Made by a program: the position numbers and the translations under genes
Part shown: positions 51,008 through 60,520 of the stretch, piece by piece
Position numbering within the stretch: the stretch's first letter is position 1
Layout of the letters: each line of letters starts with the position of its first letter
Notes under the pieces: model-generated
What the model was told of the DNA's origin: nothing
Databases searched by the model: none
Seen by the model: the letters and a program-made list of their open reading frames with translations, nothing else
Source of the DNA: Gemmatimonas phototrophica
GTDB lineage: Bacteria > Gemmatimonadota > Gemmatimonadetes > Gemmatimonadales > Gemmatimonadaceae
Assembly (NCBI RefSeq): GCF_000695095.2
Contig: NZ_CP011454.1
Location: 434,001-498,000, forward strand
DNA length: 64,000 nt
Reading direction: 5' to 3'

Positions 51008-52372
51008 CTAGAAGCCGCTGCCGCCGAGGAGTCGGAACGAATCGAGGCGTGGATTGACGATCGTGTTGAAGATTGACCCGAAGGTGTAGCTCACCCCGAC
51101 GAACGTGAAGTACTGAAAGCCCGTGGCGAGTGCGCGTTGACGGACGAGAATCTCTTCGTTGCTGAGCTGAGCGCCCGGCAGGTAGATCTGATCGCGCACA
51201 CGCGAGTAGCGTCCGTCGAGCGTCAGCGCGAGTCCGCGCACCAGCTGCAGCCGCATGGAGCCGCCGAATGACAGTTCGTATCGATTGAGATCGTGAAGGA
51301 ACTGTGAGCCACGCGCCGAGAGATCGAGACTCCCCCACTTCTGCCGCACGTTGGTGGCAACGGTGAGCACGTGACTCGGGCGTTGTTCGGCCGTGCGTCC
51401 CAGTACCGTGCGCTCGAAGTACTGGAAATCGTTCCAGGTCACGGCGTAGCTGGCCGTCAGCTGTCGGCGCGTGGCCTCCTGCCATGGAAAAAGATTTGCT
51501 TCGACGACCGGGCCGCCTCGGATCGCCATTTTGGTGTTGAGAAAGTCGCTCCGTCGCGCCGACCCGACGACCCCCAATGACCAGCGCGGCGAAATCGAGC
51601 GCACACTCCGGAGCCGTGCGCCTTCGTTGCGCAGGATATTCGTGAACTGTGTTGCGTCACCGTCACGCCCGCGGAGTGTGAATCGGGATTCGTTGTATTC
51701 CGTCTCCACGCCCGCCACCAGCTTCCAGCGATCCGTAATCCGCCGGGCTTCGAAGGTCGCGCCGAGATTGGTGAAGCGCTGTTGCTGCTCACCATTGAGG
51801 AACGTGTTGACACTGGTTTCGAAGGTCCAGAAGTCCCACGGATCGCGAGTCGTCGCGGACGTCTTTTCCTGTGCCGCAGGCTTGGTATAGTTGATCGTGA
51901 ACTGCGAGGCCAGCGACGTCTGTTTGATGAAGGGGTAGAGTCCGCGCACGAACAGCGTCGAGAGTGCGCCCCGGATGTCGTCTTCAGAGGCATTCGGCAG
52001 CGTGTTCACGGTCAATGTGTCGACCAGACCAGCGAAGCGTTCGCGACCGATAAACGCCACAGTCCATTCGGTGCCACCGCTGCCGCTGGTCAACGTACTC
52101 ACCAGCAATTGCACATCGGCAAAGAGCCGGTCGCGCGTCCAGTCGGCGAAAGGCAGTTCCACGATGTAATAGTCGAGCGCGCATCCGGGCAGCCCCGGGC
52201 AGTCGAGGAACACGCGCAGTGCAGGTTGCGTCTTCGGCAGCACAGGTGATGTGGTGGCCGTTCCGCTCCCCGTGCTCGACTGCGCCCGCAGCGGCAGTGG
52301 GGCGAGTGCAATGCTGCCAAGTATGACAGCCACTGTGGCCGCGACTGAACGTCGAGCAATGAAAGTGAACAT
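51008..52372 (-). CDS. Outer-membrane beta-barrel-like exported protein, unknown function
   Basis: The 454-residue product has a signal peptide (about 1-30, ending PLRAQ). The first 170 residues look like a soluble domain with two close cysteines (LDCPGLPGCALDYYIVELPF, suggesting a disulfide). The rest shows alternating polar/hydrophobic strands (WKLVAGVETEYNESRFTLRG, GSMRLQLVRGLALTLDGRYS) and ends in an aromatic strand FVGVSYTFGSIFN, as in barrels. No name can be given with confidence. The gene is the most distal of a possible minus-strand operon, 198 nt after the DUF952-cupin gene in the convergent-free interval on its left and with its own start at 52372. Confidence 0.65.
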   Translation of the reverse strand: MFTFIARRSVAATVAVILGSIALAPLPLRAQSSTGSGTATTSPVLPKTQPALRVFLDCPGLPGCALDYYIVELPFADWTRDRLFADVQLLVSTLTSGSGGTEWTVAFIGRERFAGLVDTLTVNTLPNASEDDIRGALSTLFVRGLYPFIKQTSLASQFTINYTKPAAQEKTSATTRDPWDFWTFETSVNTFLNGEQQQRFTNLGATFEARRITDRWKLVAGVETEYNESRFTLRGRDGDATQFTNILRNEGARLRSVRSISPRWSLGVVGSARRSDFLNTKMAIRGGPVVEANLFPWQEATRRQLTASYAVTWNDFQYFERTVLGRTAEQRPSHVLTVATNVRQKWGSLDLSARGSQFLHDLNRYELSFGGSMRLQLVRGLALTLDGRYSRVRDQIYLPGAQLSNEEILVRQRALATGFQYFTFVGVSYTFGSIFNTIVNPRLDSFRLLGGSGF

Positions 52373-52570
52373 GAGAGACGGGCCGAGGGGAGCCGTTCCA
52401 AGTCATGGCAACAACGGCGTGATGGCGGAACGCGCGATCGTTGATAACTCATCGGCGTGCAATACCGTCACAAATCCTCAGCTCGTCCCAACCGGCCCAG
52501 CGTTTCCGAACCCGATGACAACGGACTTTGCGGCGGGGGGATGCTCCGCTGACGCCCGAAGTGCCGGCGG

Positions 52571-53455
52571 CTAGTGCCCCGGTAATTCCGGCATGCGGGT
52601 CTCCCCCGACGTCACGCCCAATCGCGCAATGATTTCGGTGGCGGACGGATAACGCGAGGTGAGTTCGTGTACAGGTCCCGCCTCGAAGCAGCCAGGCGAG
52701 AAGCCGGGGGCCATGGTGCATCCGTACAAGGCGTAGTCACCACCGGGTTGGAGTGCTCCCGCCTGCCATGTTCCTGCCGGCACAACACACTGCACTGCCT
52801 GGCCGGCGAGTGGATCGGTGCCCATCAGCACTTCGCTGGTGCTGCCGTCGTTGTGCAGCAGATACAATACGAACGGATCACCCGCGTACGCGTGCCATAC
52901 CTCGTCGTGCGTCAGACGATGAAAGCGCGACACACTCCCCAGGCTATCAGCGAAGAGCCCAATCATGGCTGTGCCGACAGGACTGCCGCTGGCAAGTGTG
53001 TCCGCGGTTCGCCACGTCTCGCGATACAGGGTGCCTTCGAGGGGCAACCGCAGAAACCGGTACTGGCGGAGCAGCGCCATGGTGGCGGCTGACACGGGCT
53101 GTCCGCTGACATGGTCGAGCTCCATGACATCTACGATGGCCGCCGCCTTGATGGGACCATAACAGTGCGGATACAGCTCACCGGGCGCGTCGGCCTTGGG
53201 CGCATCCGAAGGCAGCGGAGCCGGTGGTTCGTACACCAGCGGTGCAGTAAGCAACGTCGGATCAATGACCAGTACGACGACGTCTGGCACGCCGGCAAAG
53301 TAGGCATGGGCCGTGGGCCGCACCTGATGCGCACGCGACAGATGGATGAACCCCTCCTGGCCGAGACTGTCGGCGCGGTACTCACCGCTGGCCAGCGCGC
53401 CGTTGGCGGCCGCTCGGCTGCACAGATGAAAGACCGCGTGATCGGTGGGTGTCAT
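52571..53455 (-). CDS. DUF952-cupin_5 (DUF985) fusion protein
   Basis: The 294-residue protein joins two small families of unknown activity. Residues 1-110 are DUF952 (AVFHLCSRAAANGAL, GFIHLSRAHQV, VVVLVIDPTLL, ELYPHCYGPI), and about 125-285 are a cupin_5/DUF985 domain (YRETWRTADTL, IGLFADSLGSVSRFHRLTHD, EVWHAYAGDPF, VPAGTWQAGAL, GYALYGCTMAPGF-like YALYGCTMAPGFS). No signal peptide, so cytoplasmic. The start overlaps the stop of the DUF1569 gene by 1 nt (TAATG), so the two are coupled. The fusion suggests that the domains act on the same small molecule. Confidence 0.88.
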   Translation of the reverse strand: MTPTDHAVFHLCSRAAANGALASGEYRADSLGQEGFIHLSRAHQVRPTAHAYFAGVPDVVVLVIDPTLLTAPLVYEPPAPLPSDAPKADAPGELYPHCYGPIKAAAIVDVMELDHVSGQPVSAATMALLRQYRFLRLPLEGTLYRETWRTADTLASGSPVGTAMIGLFADSLGSVSRFHRLTHDEVWHAYAGDPFVLYLLHNDGSTSEVLMGTDPLAGQAVQCVVPAGTWQAGALQPGGDYALYGCTMAPGFSPGCFEAGPVHELTSRYPSATEIIARLGVTSGETRMPELPGH

Positions 53456-53901
53456 TATGCCCCGAACTGCCGCAAGTGATGATCAAGATGCTTCCACGCC
53501 AGCTGCCCCCACTGCGGGCCGGTCATGGGGCCAAAGAGCGGGTGCGGCGGCCACGTGGGGCGTGAGGCTTCCCGCGCAAAGCGTTCGATCAGCGCGACAA
53601 TGGCCTCGCGTTCGTCGCCCCATTCAGCCGGTGGGCGCGCAATGAGTTCGCGTGCCGTGGGGGCGCCCTTGGGAAACGGGATAACGTTGAGGAAAAGCCA
53701 CTTCACGAGACCCAGTCGGGCCAGCGGTACGTTCTTGGCGGCGCAAGGCAAGTCGCCGTAGGCCATGCGCAGGGCATCCGCGCAATGGGCCAGCATTTGC
53801 GGCGCGGTCATGCGCCCCCACGCCGGCAACGCCGAAGGAGAAAGCTGGGAGATGCGCGCCGCAAGAGCCGTGCGGGTGCTGTGGTCGGCGAGGGTTGGCA
53901 T
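53455..53901 (-). CDS. DUF1569 (DinB-like fold) protein
   Basis: A 148-residue cytoplasmic protein of the DUF1569 family, which resembles DinB/YfiT metal-binding four-helix bundles. Visible motifs are WGRMTAPQMLAHCADALRMA, with a histidine-containing first ligand site, and QWGQLAWKHLDHHLRQFGA at the end with further histidines. Three His residues in this layout usually bind a divalent metal. Activity unknown; DinB-like relatives transfer thiols such as bacillithiol. It lies between the S9 peptidase and the DUF952-cupin gene. Confidence 0.85.
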   Translation of the reverse strand: MPTLADHSTRTALAARISQLSPSALPAWGRMTAPQMLAHCADALRMAYGDLPCAAKNVPLARLGLVKWLFLNVIPFPKGAPTARELIARPPAEWGDEREAIVALIERFAREASRPTWPPHPLFGPMTGPQWGQLAWKHLDHHLRQFGA

Positions 53902-53951
53902 ATGAATCGTGTGATGAATCGAACGATGAACAGTACAGTGTAATGACTGTG

Positions 53952-56069
53952 CTACATCTTGCGCCCAAAGAAGTCGATTGCCGCTTCAAACGTGCGCATC
54001 CACGACTCGTGACGCAGAAACCCGTGCACTTCATCGGGGAACACCACCTGCTCCACGGGCACCTGCTGCGCGCGCAGCTGCTGAATGAGCGTGAGTGTTT
54101 CCACGAAGCGCACATTGCGGTCGTCGTCACCGTGAATGAGCAGTACCGGCGCGCGCCAGTTCTTCACCTGCGCCATGGGCGATGCCAGAAACGCCGTGCG
54201 TGTTGCCAGTCGGTTGGCGTGCACATCATAGTCCGGCACAAAGGTCTGAATGCCCACGTTCCAGTCGTGCACGCCGTGGATGTCCACCCCCGCCTTGAAT
54301 AGCTCCGGATTGCGCGTGAGCCCCATGGCCGTGAGATAGCCGCCGTATGAACCGCCCCAGAGTCCAATACGGGTGCGATCTACATCAGGGCGGGCCCCCA
54401 GCCACTTGGCAGCAGCCACGACATCGCCGTATTCGCTCCCACCGGTCGCCCCTTGGCGAAGCGCCTCGCGGAATTCCATGCCGTAGCCAATGCCACTGCG
54501 ATAATTGAGCGACAGCACGATGTAGCCGCGCAGTGCCATGGCCTGATTGAGTGCGTACGCGTGGTGGTAGTAGGCGCCGTAGTTCCACCCCAGCAGCATC
54601 TGACGGCGCGACCCGCCATGCAGGAAAATGACCGTGGGATACTTCTTGCCCGGCTGGGCATTGGGGGGCAGGAACAGTTGCCCGTACGACGTCACGCCGT
54701 CGGCGGCGCGCAGTGATACCGCGGTGGGGGTCACCAGCGACGCGGCGGGAAAGTCGGCGGGCATGCTCTCCGGGGCCAGCATATTCCAACGCGACGTTTG
54801 CAGCACAGCCGCGTGCGCCGGCTGTTTGGCATCGCTCACCAGCGCGTACGTGCTACCCTGGCTGGAGTACACCGGGCTCCACGCAATATGAGCCCCTGAC
54901 GCGGTGGGTACCGGTGCGGCCGAGCCGTCGGCCACCACACTCATCACGTGGCGTCGGTCGATGTCGCCGATATTGGTGTTGTATAGCACGCGGGTTCCAT
55001 CGGGACTGGTGGACACGAACTCCACTTCACCGTTGCCGGGAGTGAGTTCCTTGGCTGCGCCGCCGTTGGCGGAGACGCTGTAGAGGTGTACCCACCCCGT
55101 GCGTTCCCACGGAAAGACAATGCGGTCGCCCGCCATCCACTGCAGTTGGTTGTCCGCCACGATGGCCCAATAGGCACTGCCGCGTCCTGCCGTGGCCCGA
55201 AAGACTTCTCGCGCTTCACCAGTGGCGGCATTGGCCACCATGATGCCCCACGGCTGTGCAGATCGGGTGGCGCGGAATCCGAGGCGACGTCCCGCGTACG
55301 GCACGCGCAAGAACGCCAAACGCGATCCATCACGCGACCACACCGGCGCGTTATCCGTGTCGGTGCTGGGCGCCATCCAGCGCAATGCCTTGCTGCTCAG
55401 CGTGTACACACCCACAAAGCTGTGCGTCCCACGATTGGAGACGAACGCAAGCTGTTCGCCATTGGGTGACCAGCGAAGCGAGCCTCCGCTGCCACGCATG
55501 CGCAGCAGTTGTGACACGCGCACCGAATCGCCAGACGACGGCGACGCCATCCAGATGGCGCCGCGACGGAGAAACGCCACACTGGTTCCGCGCGACGAGG
55601 GCGTGGGACTGGACCCTTCCATCAGTCGTGTGGCCGGCGTGCCATCAAGGCGTACACGCCAGATGGCTTCTTCGGCGCCGGCCGGGTCGCTGGTGGGGTT
55701 GGGAGTTTCTCCTGCGCGGTTGGGGCCACCGCCACGCACAAAGTAGAGCGTGCGGCCATCGGCTGAAAACGCCAGCGATGTGAGATCCTGCCCGTCGTCC
55801 TGCGTGAACGCGGTAACCTGTCGTGCGTTGGGCTGCGTGGAGTCGGTAACCCAGATATTGCGCACGCCACGGGCGTTCAACACGAAGGCCACCGCATTGG
55901 CGGCGGGGGCGGCCACCAGGGTCGCGGCAAACGGTGCGCCGTCGATTTGGCGGATGGTGGGCTGGGCGGCCATCCGGTGCGGCACTGCCAGCGCTGCCAT
56001 GAAGAGCGCAGCGCGCAGTGGATGACGAAGCGTACGGAGACGGGTGACCTGGCGAATGGCGCGGCGCAT
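53952..56069 (-). CDS. S9 family prolyl oligopeptidase/dipeptidyl peptidase, exported
   Basis: The 705-residue serine peptidase starts at ATG 56069; an ATG 66 nt upstream would spoil the signal peptide (RHPLRAALFMAALAVPHRMA). The first ~430 residues are beta-propeller repeats (AFSADGRTLYFVR, RWSPNGEQLAFVS, WSRDGSRLAFLR, STSPDGTRVLYN). The C-terminal alpha/beta hydrolase has the triad S574 (GGSYGG), D650 (HGDDDRNV) and H682 (DEVHGF). It cleaves short peptides in the periplasm. The propeller is of the same general kind as those on the kinases, which shows the two families share this module type, not a specific link. Confidence 0.93.
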   Translation of the reverse strand: MRRAIRQVTRLRTLRHPLRAALFMAALAVPHRMAAQPTIRQIDGAPFAATLVAAPAANAVAFVLNARGVRNIWVTDSTQPNARQVTAFTQDDGQDLTSLAFSADGRTLYFVRGGGPNRAGETPNPTSDPAGAEEAIWRVRLDGTPATRLMEGSSPTPSSRGTSVAFLRRGAIWMASPSSGDSVRVSQLLRMRGSGGSLRWSPNGEQLAFVSNRGTHSFVGVYTLSSKALRWMAPSTDTDNAPVWSRDGSRLAFLRVPYAGRRLGFRATRSAQPWGIMVANAATGEAREVFRATAGRGSAYWAIVADNQLQWMAGDRIVFPWERTGWVHLYSVSANGGAAKELTPGNGEVEFVSTSPDGTRVLYNTNIGDIDRRHVMSVVADGSAAPVPTASGAHIAWSPVYSSQGSTYALVSDAKQPAHAAVLQTSRWNMLAPESMPADFPAASLVTPTAVSLRAADGVTSYGQLFLPPNAQPGKKYPTVIFLHGGSRRQMLLGWNYGAYYHHAYALNQAMALRGYIVLSLNYRSGIGYGMEFREALRQGATGGSEYGDVVAAAKWLGARPDVDRTRIGLWGGSYGGYLTAMGLTRNPELFKAGVDIHGVHDWNVGIQTFVPDYDVHANRLATRTAFLASPMAQVKNWRAPVLLIHGDDDRNVRFVETLTLIQQLRAQQVPVEQVVFPDEVHGFLRHESWMRTFEAAIDFFGRKM

Positions 56070-56295
56070 GGTGGCATTCAGCAGAGGGGAGCGTCTGGCG
56101 CCTGAGGGGCAAGCCAGCATCACGAACGGCCCCAAACATAGCTGCCGGGTGCGCGGTCGGTGATGCGTCCATCGACCCGGACATCAACTCGGCGCCGATA
56201 TTCGTCGCGGCGAACGGAAACGTTGCTGCCATAACCCGCGTACGGCACCGGGTATTACTGTTCAGCAACCCGCTCCCTGGCTCTCATCCCCGCGC

Positions 56296-57234
56296 ATGAC
56301 TGTCCCTCTCATTGCTGCCCGCGACCTGACCCGACGCTACGGGGCGGTTACGGCCCTCGACGCGCTGTCGGTTACCATGGAGCCCGGCATTACCGGGCTG
56401 GTGGGAGCCAACGGGGCCGGCAAGAGCACACTGGTGAAAATTCTGCTGGGCATTGTGGACCCCAGCAGCGGGAGCGCCGGGGTCATGGGGCACGATGTGG
56501 TGCGCGACCGCGCGCAGATCCGGGCGCTGGTGGGATACATGCCGGAGCACGATTGCCTGCCTCCCGATATGAGCGCCACCGAGTTCGTGTCGTTCATGGC
56601 ACGGTGCAGTGGGCTGCCAGTCACCGCGGCTCGCGAACGGGCGGCCGAGGTGTTGCGGCATGTCGGGCTGTTCGAAGAGCGCTACCGTCCCATGGGGGGC
56701 TACAGCACCGGCATGGCGCAGCGTGTGAAGCTGGCGCAGGCGCTGGTGCACGACCCTCGTATTCTCATTCTGGATGAACCCACCAACGGGCTCGATCCGG
56801 AAGGACGTGACGAAATGCTCGCCCTGGTCTCCCGGACCGGTAGGGAATTCGGGATTTCGGTGCTGGTGTCGTCGCACCTGCTGGGTGAACTCGAGCGCAT
56901 CTGTGATCGGATTGTGCTCATTGAACAGGGGCGGCTGCTGCGCGCCGAGCAGGTGGGCGCGTTGACCACCGAAACCGGCACGCTGGTGGTGGAGCTCGAC
57001 GGCGATGCCCCAGCCGTTGATCAGTTTGTGGCGCAGGTGGCGGCCAGGGGGTTGCTGGTGCAGCGCGAACGGCAGCGGGTGTTGGTGGAGATTCCCGAAA
57101 ATGTTGATGCGGCGGGCATTCAGCAGGCCCATGACATTGTGCGCGACGCGGCGGCCGCCAGTGATGTGGGGCTGCTGCGCCTCGAGCGCCGACGCGGCCA
57201 TCTGCAGGATCTGTTTGCGGGGGCCAATGCATGA
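56296..57234 (+). CDS. ABC-2 exporter ATP-binding protein 1
   Basis: The 312-residue ATPase has Walker A at about 37-45 (GANGAGKST), a signature YSTGMAQRVKLAQAL of the YSxGM form usual in ABC-2 exporters, and Walker B ILILDEPTNGLD with VLVSSHLLGELERICD after it. The C-terminal ~90 residues form the extension typical of the family. It overlaps the permease gene by 4 nt. With the next three genes it makes an exporter with two ATPases and two permeases; substrate unknown. Confidence 0.93.
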   Translation: MTVPLIAARDLTRRYGAVTALDALSVTMEPGITGLVGANGAGKSTLVKILLGIVDPSSGSAGVMGHDVVRDRAQIRALVGYMPEHDCLPPDMSATEFVSFMARCSGLPVTAARERAAEVLRHVGLFEERYRPMGGYSTGMAQRVKLAQALVHDPRILILDEPTNGLDPEGRDEMLALVSRTGREFGISVLVSSHLLGELERICDRIVLIEQGRLLRAEQVGALTTETGTLVVELDGDAPAVDQFVAQVAARGLLVQRERQRVLVEIPENVDAAGIQQAHDIVRDAAAASDVGLLRLERRRGHLQDLFAGANA

Positions 57235-58124
57235 GTGATGTGGCACAGACCGCCGTGTCGCAGGCAACCAGTACCATTCATGACCTCGGCTACCGCCGCT
57301 ACGAAGGCGCGCGGGAGGGAAGTCGCGGGGCGTTTCGTGCGCTTTTCTGGCAGGGCTTCCGCGCCATGTTCGGCCTGGGGCGGCCGTGGAAAACCAAGGC
57401 CATTCCGGTGTTCGTGAGTGTGGTGACCATGCTGCCGGCGCTGGCCTCCGTGGCAGCCAGCGGGGCCACGCAGGGGCAGCTCCCCATTACGTACGCCAAC
57501 GTGATTGGGGCGCAGTCGCTGCTGTTTTTGCTCTTCAGTGCCGCGCAGGCGCCGGAGATGTTGTGTCGGGATCAGCAGCACCGTGTGCTGCCGCTGCTGT
57601 TCACGCGCGACGTGACGCGTACCCACTACGCTCTGGCACGATTGCTGGCGCTGTTCAGTGCCATGTTTCTCGTGGCCGTGGCGCCATTGCTCATTCTGTA
57701 CCTCGGCGAGATTGGCGTGGCGAAAGATCCCGGCGCCGTTTTTGACAAGATGGGTGGCAAGATTGGGCCGGTGTTGCTTTTCGCCACGTTGCTGGCCTGG
57801 GTCATGAGCACCGTGAGTGCGTTTCTCGCCAGCCTGACCCCGCGACGTGCGTACGCCACGGCGTCCATCATTGGCGTGTTTCTTTCCACCGTCGTGATTT
57901 CGCAGGGGCTGCAGGATCTGGCCGGTTTGTCAGAAGCCACCACCAAACTCATTGATCCCATTGAAACGCTGCGCACCACGGCCATGCAGCTGTTCGGGGA
58001 AACGAAACGGTGGATGGAACTCACGCCCCCGCCCTCGGTGTGGGTGCACGTGGCGCTGCTGACCACGCTGGGAGCCGTTGCGGCGATTGGTCTGGTGTGG
58101 CGCGTGCGTCGGGTGTCGGTATGA
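57231..58124 (+). CDS. ABC-2 exporter permease 1
   Basis: The 297-residue membrane protein has about six helices (IPVFVSVVTMLPALASVAA, LLALFSAMFLVAVAPLLILY, VLLFATLLAWVMSTVSAFLA, VWVHVALLTTLGAVAAIGLV among them) and a soluble N-terminus of about 50 residues (DLGYRRYEGAREGSRGAF). This opening is common in ABC permease subunits paired with such ATPases. Coupled to both neighbours by ATGA overlaps. Confidence 0.9.
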   Translation: MSDVAQTAVSQATSTIHDLGYRRYEGAREGSRGAFRALFWQGFRAMFGLGRPWKTKAIPVFVSVVTMLPALASVAASGATQGQLPITYANVIGAQSLLFLLFSAAQAPEMLCRDQQHRVLPLLFTRDVTRTHYALARLLALFSAMFLVAVAPLLILYLGEIGVAKDPGAVFDKMGGKIGPVLLFATLLAWVMSTVSAFLASLTPRRAYATASIIGVFLSTVVISQGLQDLAGLSEATTKLIDPIETLRTTAMQLFGETKRWMELTPPPSVWVHVALLTTLGAVAAIGLVWRVRRVSV

Positions 58125-59083
58125 CCGCCGCCCTGTCCAGCAGCACGCCACTGGTGTTTGAGCATGTGTCGCACTGGTACGGCGATGTCGTGGCGGTGAA
58201 CGACATCTCGGCGGTTGTCGAGCCTGGGATTACCGGACTGCTGGGCCCCAACGGCGCCGGCAAAACCACGCTGCTGCAATTGGCGGCGGGGCTCATGCGC
58301 CCCAGTGGCGGGACGGTGCGCGTCTTTGGGGAATCGCCGGTCAAGAACCCCGGCATCTTCCGGCATGTGGCGCTGGTTCCGGAACGCGAAGCGTTGCCGG
58401 GCATGCTCTCCGCTCGCGCCTTTGTGGAAGCGCGCGCCACGCTGCTGGGGCTGCGCGACGTGCACGGCGCCGCCAAGGCGGCGCTCGAGATGGTGGAGAT
58501 GGACACCGTGGCCGATCGCGCGGTGGCGGGTTTCTCCAAAGGTATGAAGCAGCGCACCAAGCTGGCCGCGGCACTCGTGCAGCGGCCACGCCTCGTACTG
58601 CTGGATGAGCCCTTTAACGGACTGGACCCGCGCCAGCGATTGCAGATGATGCAGCTGCTGGAAGCGCGCGCGGCGGAGGGTGTCGCCGTGCTGCTCTCCA
58701 GTCACATCCTTGAGGAAATCGAGGGGGTGGCGTCGCGTATTCTGGTCATGCTCTCGGGGCGGCTGGCGGCGAGTGGCGACCATCGCACGCTGCGTCGCAT
58801 GATGACCGACCGACCGCACACTGTCCGTATTCGCGCCAGCGATGTGCGTACGCTGGCGGCTCGTCTCGTGGCACAGCCAGCGGTCATGGGAATTGATGTG
58901 GAGGGCACCGACGCGATGCATGTCCGTACCACCGACTACACCGCGTTCTCGCGGCTGCTGGTGCGCGCGGCGCAGGGTGATACCAGCAGTGGTGCCGCCA
59001 ACGCCGCGCCCATCACGCTGTATGATGTGCAGCCCACCGACGAATCACTCGAACACGTGTTTGCCTATCTGGTGGAGCGCTGA
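58121..59083 (+). CDS. ABC-2 exporter ATP-binding protein 2
   Basis: Starts at ATG 58121, overlapping the permease stop; the longer open frame upstream is not needed. The 320-residue ATPase has Walker A LLGPNGAGKTTLLQL (about 39-53), signature FSKGMKQRTKLAAAL, Walker B LVLLDEPFNGLD and the switch histidine in LLSSHILEEIEG. It differs enough from ATPase 1 to suggest an asymmetric exporter rather than a recent duplicate. Its stop shares one base with the next start. Confidence 0.93.
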   Translation: MTAALSSSTPLVFEHVSHWYGDVVAVNDISAVVEPGITGLLGPNGAGKTTLLQLAAGLMRPSGGTVRVFGESPVKNPGIFRHVALVPEREALPGMLSARAFVEARATLLGLRDVHGAAKAALEMVEMDTVADRAVAGFSKGMKQRTKLAAALVQRPRLVLLDEPFNGLDPRQRLQMMQLLEARAAEGVAVLLSSHILEEIEGVASRILVMLSGRLAASGDHRTLRRMMTDRPHTVRIRASDVRTLAARLVAQPAVMGIDVEGTDAMHVRTTDYTAFSRLLVRAAQGDTSSGAANAAPITLYDVQPTDESLEHVFAYLVER

Positions 59084-59877
59084 TGACCGTTCCCGTTTCC
59101 ATGACACCCGCGCCGGCCTTTGGTCGCGTGTCGCTGATGCGCACCGCGCTGGTGCTCATGCGCCTGGCCTGGGCCCGTACCGGGTCGTGGCTGTTGCTGT
59201 TGGGCGTGAGCGCTCTGTTGTTGTTGCCGGTGCTCTTCTCGCTCATCTTCGCCAGCCGCGGCGCGCTGTCGGGTGATCCGGTGGATTTCCTGCTGGCCCG
59301 GTACGACACCATCGTGTCAGGGCTTGCCACGCCGCTCATTGCGCTCTTGCTGGGTACCAGCGCGTTCAGTGCTGAAACCGATGATGGCACGTTGCTGTAC
59401 ATCGTGACCACCACAACGCCGCGCTGGTGGATTGTGTCGGCGCGCCTGCTCTTTGCCGCGCTGCTTACAGGAGTGCTGGCCAGTTTGTCGGTGCTGGCGT
59501 CAGGATTTGTCGCCGTTGGCTTGAGCAATCCGGAGGGGATCGTCACGGCATTCTCCGTGGCGGTGTTCTACGGCGGCGTCACGTACTCGGCGTTGTTCAC
59601 CATGCTCGCGTTGCTTACGCGCCGCTCCCTGGTGATGGGGCTGGTGTACGTACTGTTCTGGGAAGGGGCGCTCAGCGAGACCTTCCAGGCCATTCAGTTT
59701 CTGAGTGTGCGCAAGTGGATGACCGCCGTAGCCGAGCCGCTCATTGCAGGGGGCGGCGATGGCGTGGGGCCGTCGGCCACGTACGCACTCATTGCCGCCG
59801 CCGTCGTGGTGGTGCTCACCGTGTACGTGGGCGGACGCCGGCTGCACGAACCGCGCATGGGGCGGATCGGGTCGTAG
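59083..59877 (+). CDS. ABC-2 exporter permease 2
   Basis: The 264-residue membrane protein has about six helices (WLLLLGVSALLLLPVLFSLI, TIVSGLATPLIALLLGTSAF, LLTGVLASLSVLASGFVAVG, YALIAAAVVVVLTVYVGGRR). The motif SAFSAETDDGTLLYIVTTTTPR-like stretch (SAFSAETDDGTLLYIV then TTTTPRWW) is usual for ABC-2 permeases. Last gene of the exporter operon; it converges on the LON-domain gene with 4 nt between stops. Confidence 0.9.
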   Translation: MTVPVSMTPAPAFGRVSLMRTALVLMRLAWARTGSWLLLLGVSALLLLPVLFSLIFASRGALSGDPVDFLLARYDTIVSGLATPLIALLLGTSAFSAETDDGTLLYIVTTTTPRWWIVSARLLFAALLTGVLASLSVLASGFVAVGLSNPEGIVTAFSVAVFYGGVTYSALFTMLALLTRRSLVMGLVYVLFWEGALSETFQAIQFLSVRKWMTAVAEPLIAGGGDGVGPSATYALIAAAVVVVLTVYVGGRRLHEPRMGRIGS

Positions 59878-59881
59878 GTCG

Positions 59882-60520
59882 TCAGCGATCTTTCTGCGCC
59901 ATGGCGGCGCGCAGTTCGAGATCGGGGAGCACTTTGCGCAAGACGGCATCCACACTGGCCAGTCGGACGGCCGGTTGGCGTTCAGCGAGCAGCTGATAGC
60001 GCAGGTCGCTGTCAATGTCGATCATGGACGCAATCGTCCAGGCCAACTGCGATGGATCGTCGGGGAGTGTGGGGAGGGGGCCCGACTCACCGTTGATGGC
60101 GTGCACCGCCTTTACGACGCGCTTGAAATTCTGCGCCACGTCGTCGGAGGTGACGGCCAGTACCACCGCATTGGCGCCGGGGGTGTCGGCAACAAACGAG
60201 ACCTCGGCGACATGATACGGCGCGTCGTCGGGCACAAACTCGTCGAGGGCAAAGCGCTCACGCCCCACAATGACAATGTTGGCACGGCCGTCGGGCATCA
60301 TCTCCACCTCGGTCACTTCCGCCACGCAGCCCATCCGCCCAAGGGGCAGGTCGCGTTCGGGGACACCACTGATGCTGGTGAGTATCCCGAATCGCGAGTC
60401 GCCCTCGCGAATGTCCTTGAGCAACTGCCGGTAGCGCGGCTCAAAGAGGTGCAACGGCATCGTCGTGCCCGGGTAGAGCACGACGTTCAACGGGAAAATG
60501 GGCAGGCGCTGATCTGACAT
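59882..60520 (-). CDS. LON substrate-binding domain protein
   Basis: A 212-residue protein equal to the N-terminal domain of Lon protease (RLPIFPLNVVLYPGTTMPLH, LHLFEPRYRQLLKDI, GRMGCVAEVTEV and the helical SQLAWTIASMIDID ... QYLLLER-like RYQLLAERQPAVRLASV). There is no AAA or protease part. Stand-alone LON-N proteins are widespread, cytoplasmic and without a settled role; substrate binding is assumed. The start shares a base with the stop of the nitroreductase gene (TGATG). Confidence 0.92.
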   Translation of the reverse strand: MSDQRLPIFPLNVVLYPGTTMPLHLFEPRYRQLLKDIREGDSRFGILTSISGVPERDLPLGRMGCVAEVTEVEMMPDGRANIVIVGRERFALDEFVPDDAPYHVAEVSFVADTPGANAVVLAVTSDDVAQNFKRVVKAVHAINGESGPLPTLPDDPSQLAWTIASMIDIDSDLRYQLLAERQPAVRLASVDAVLRKVLPDLELRAAMAQKDR

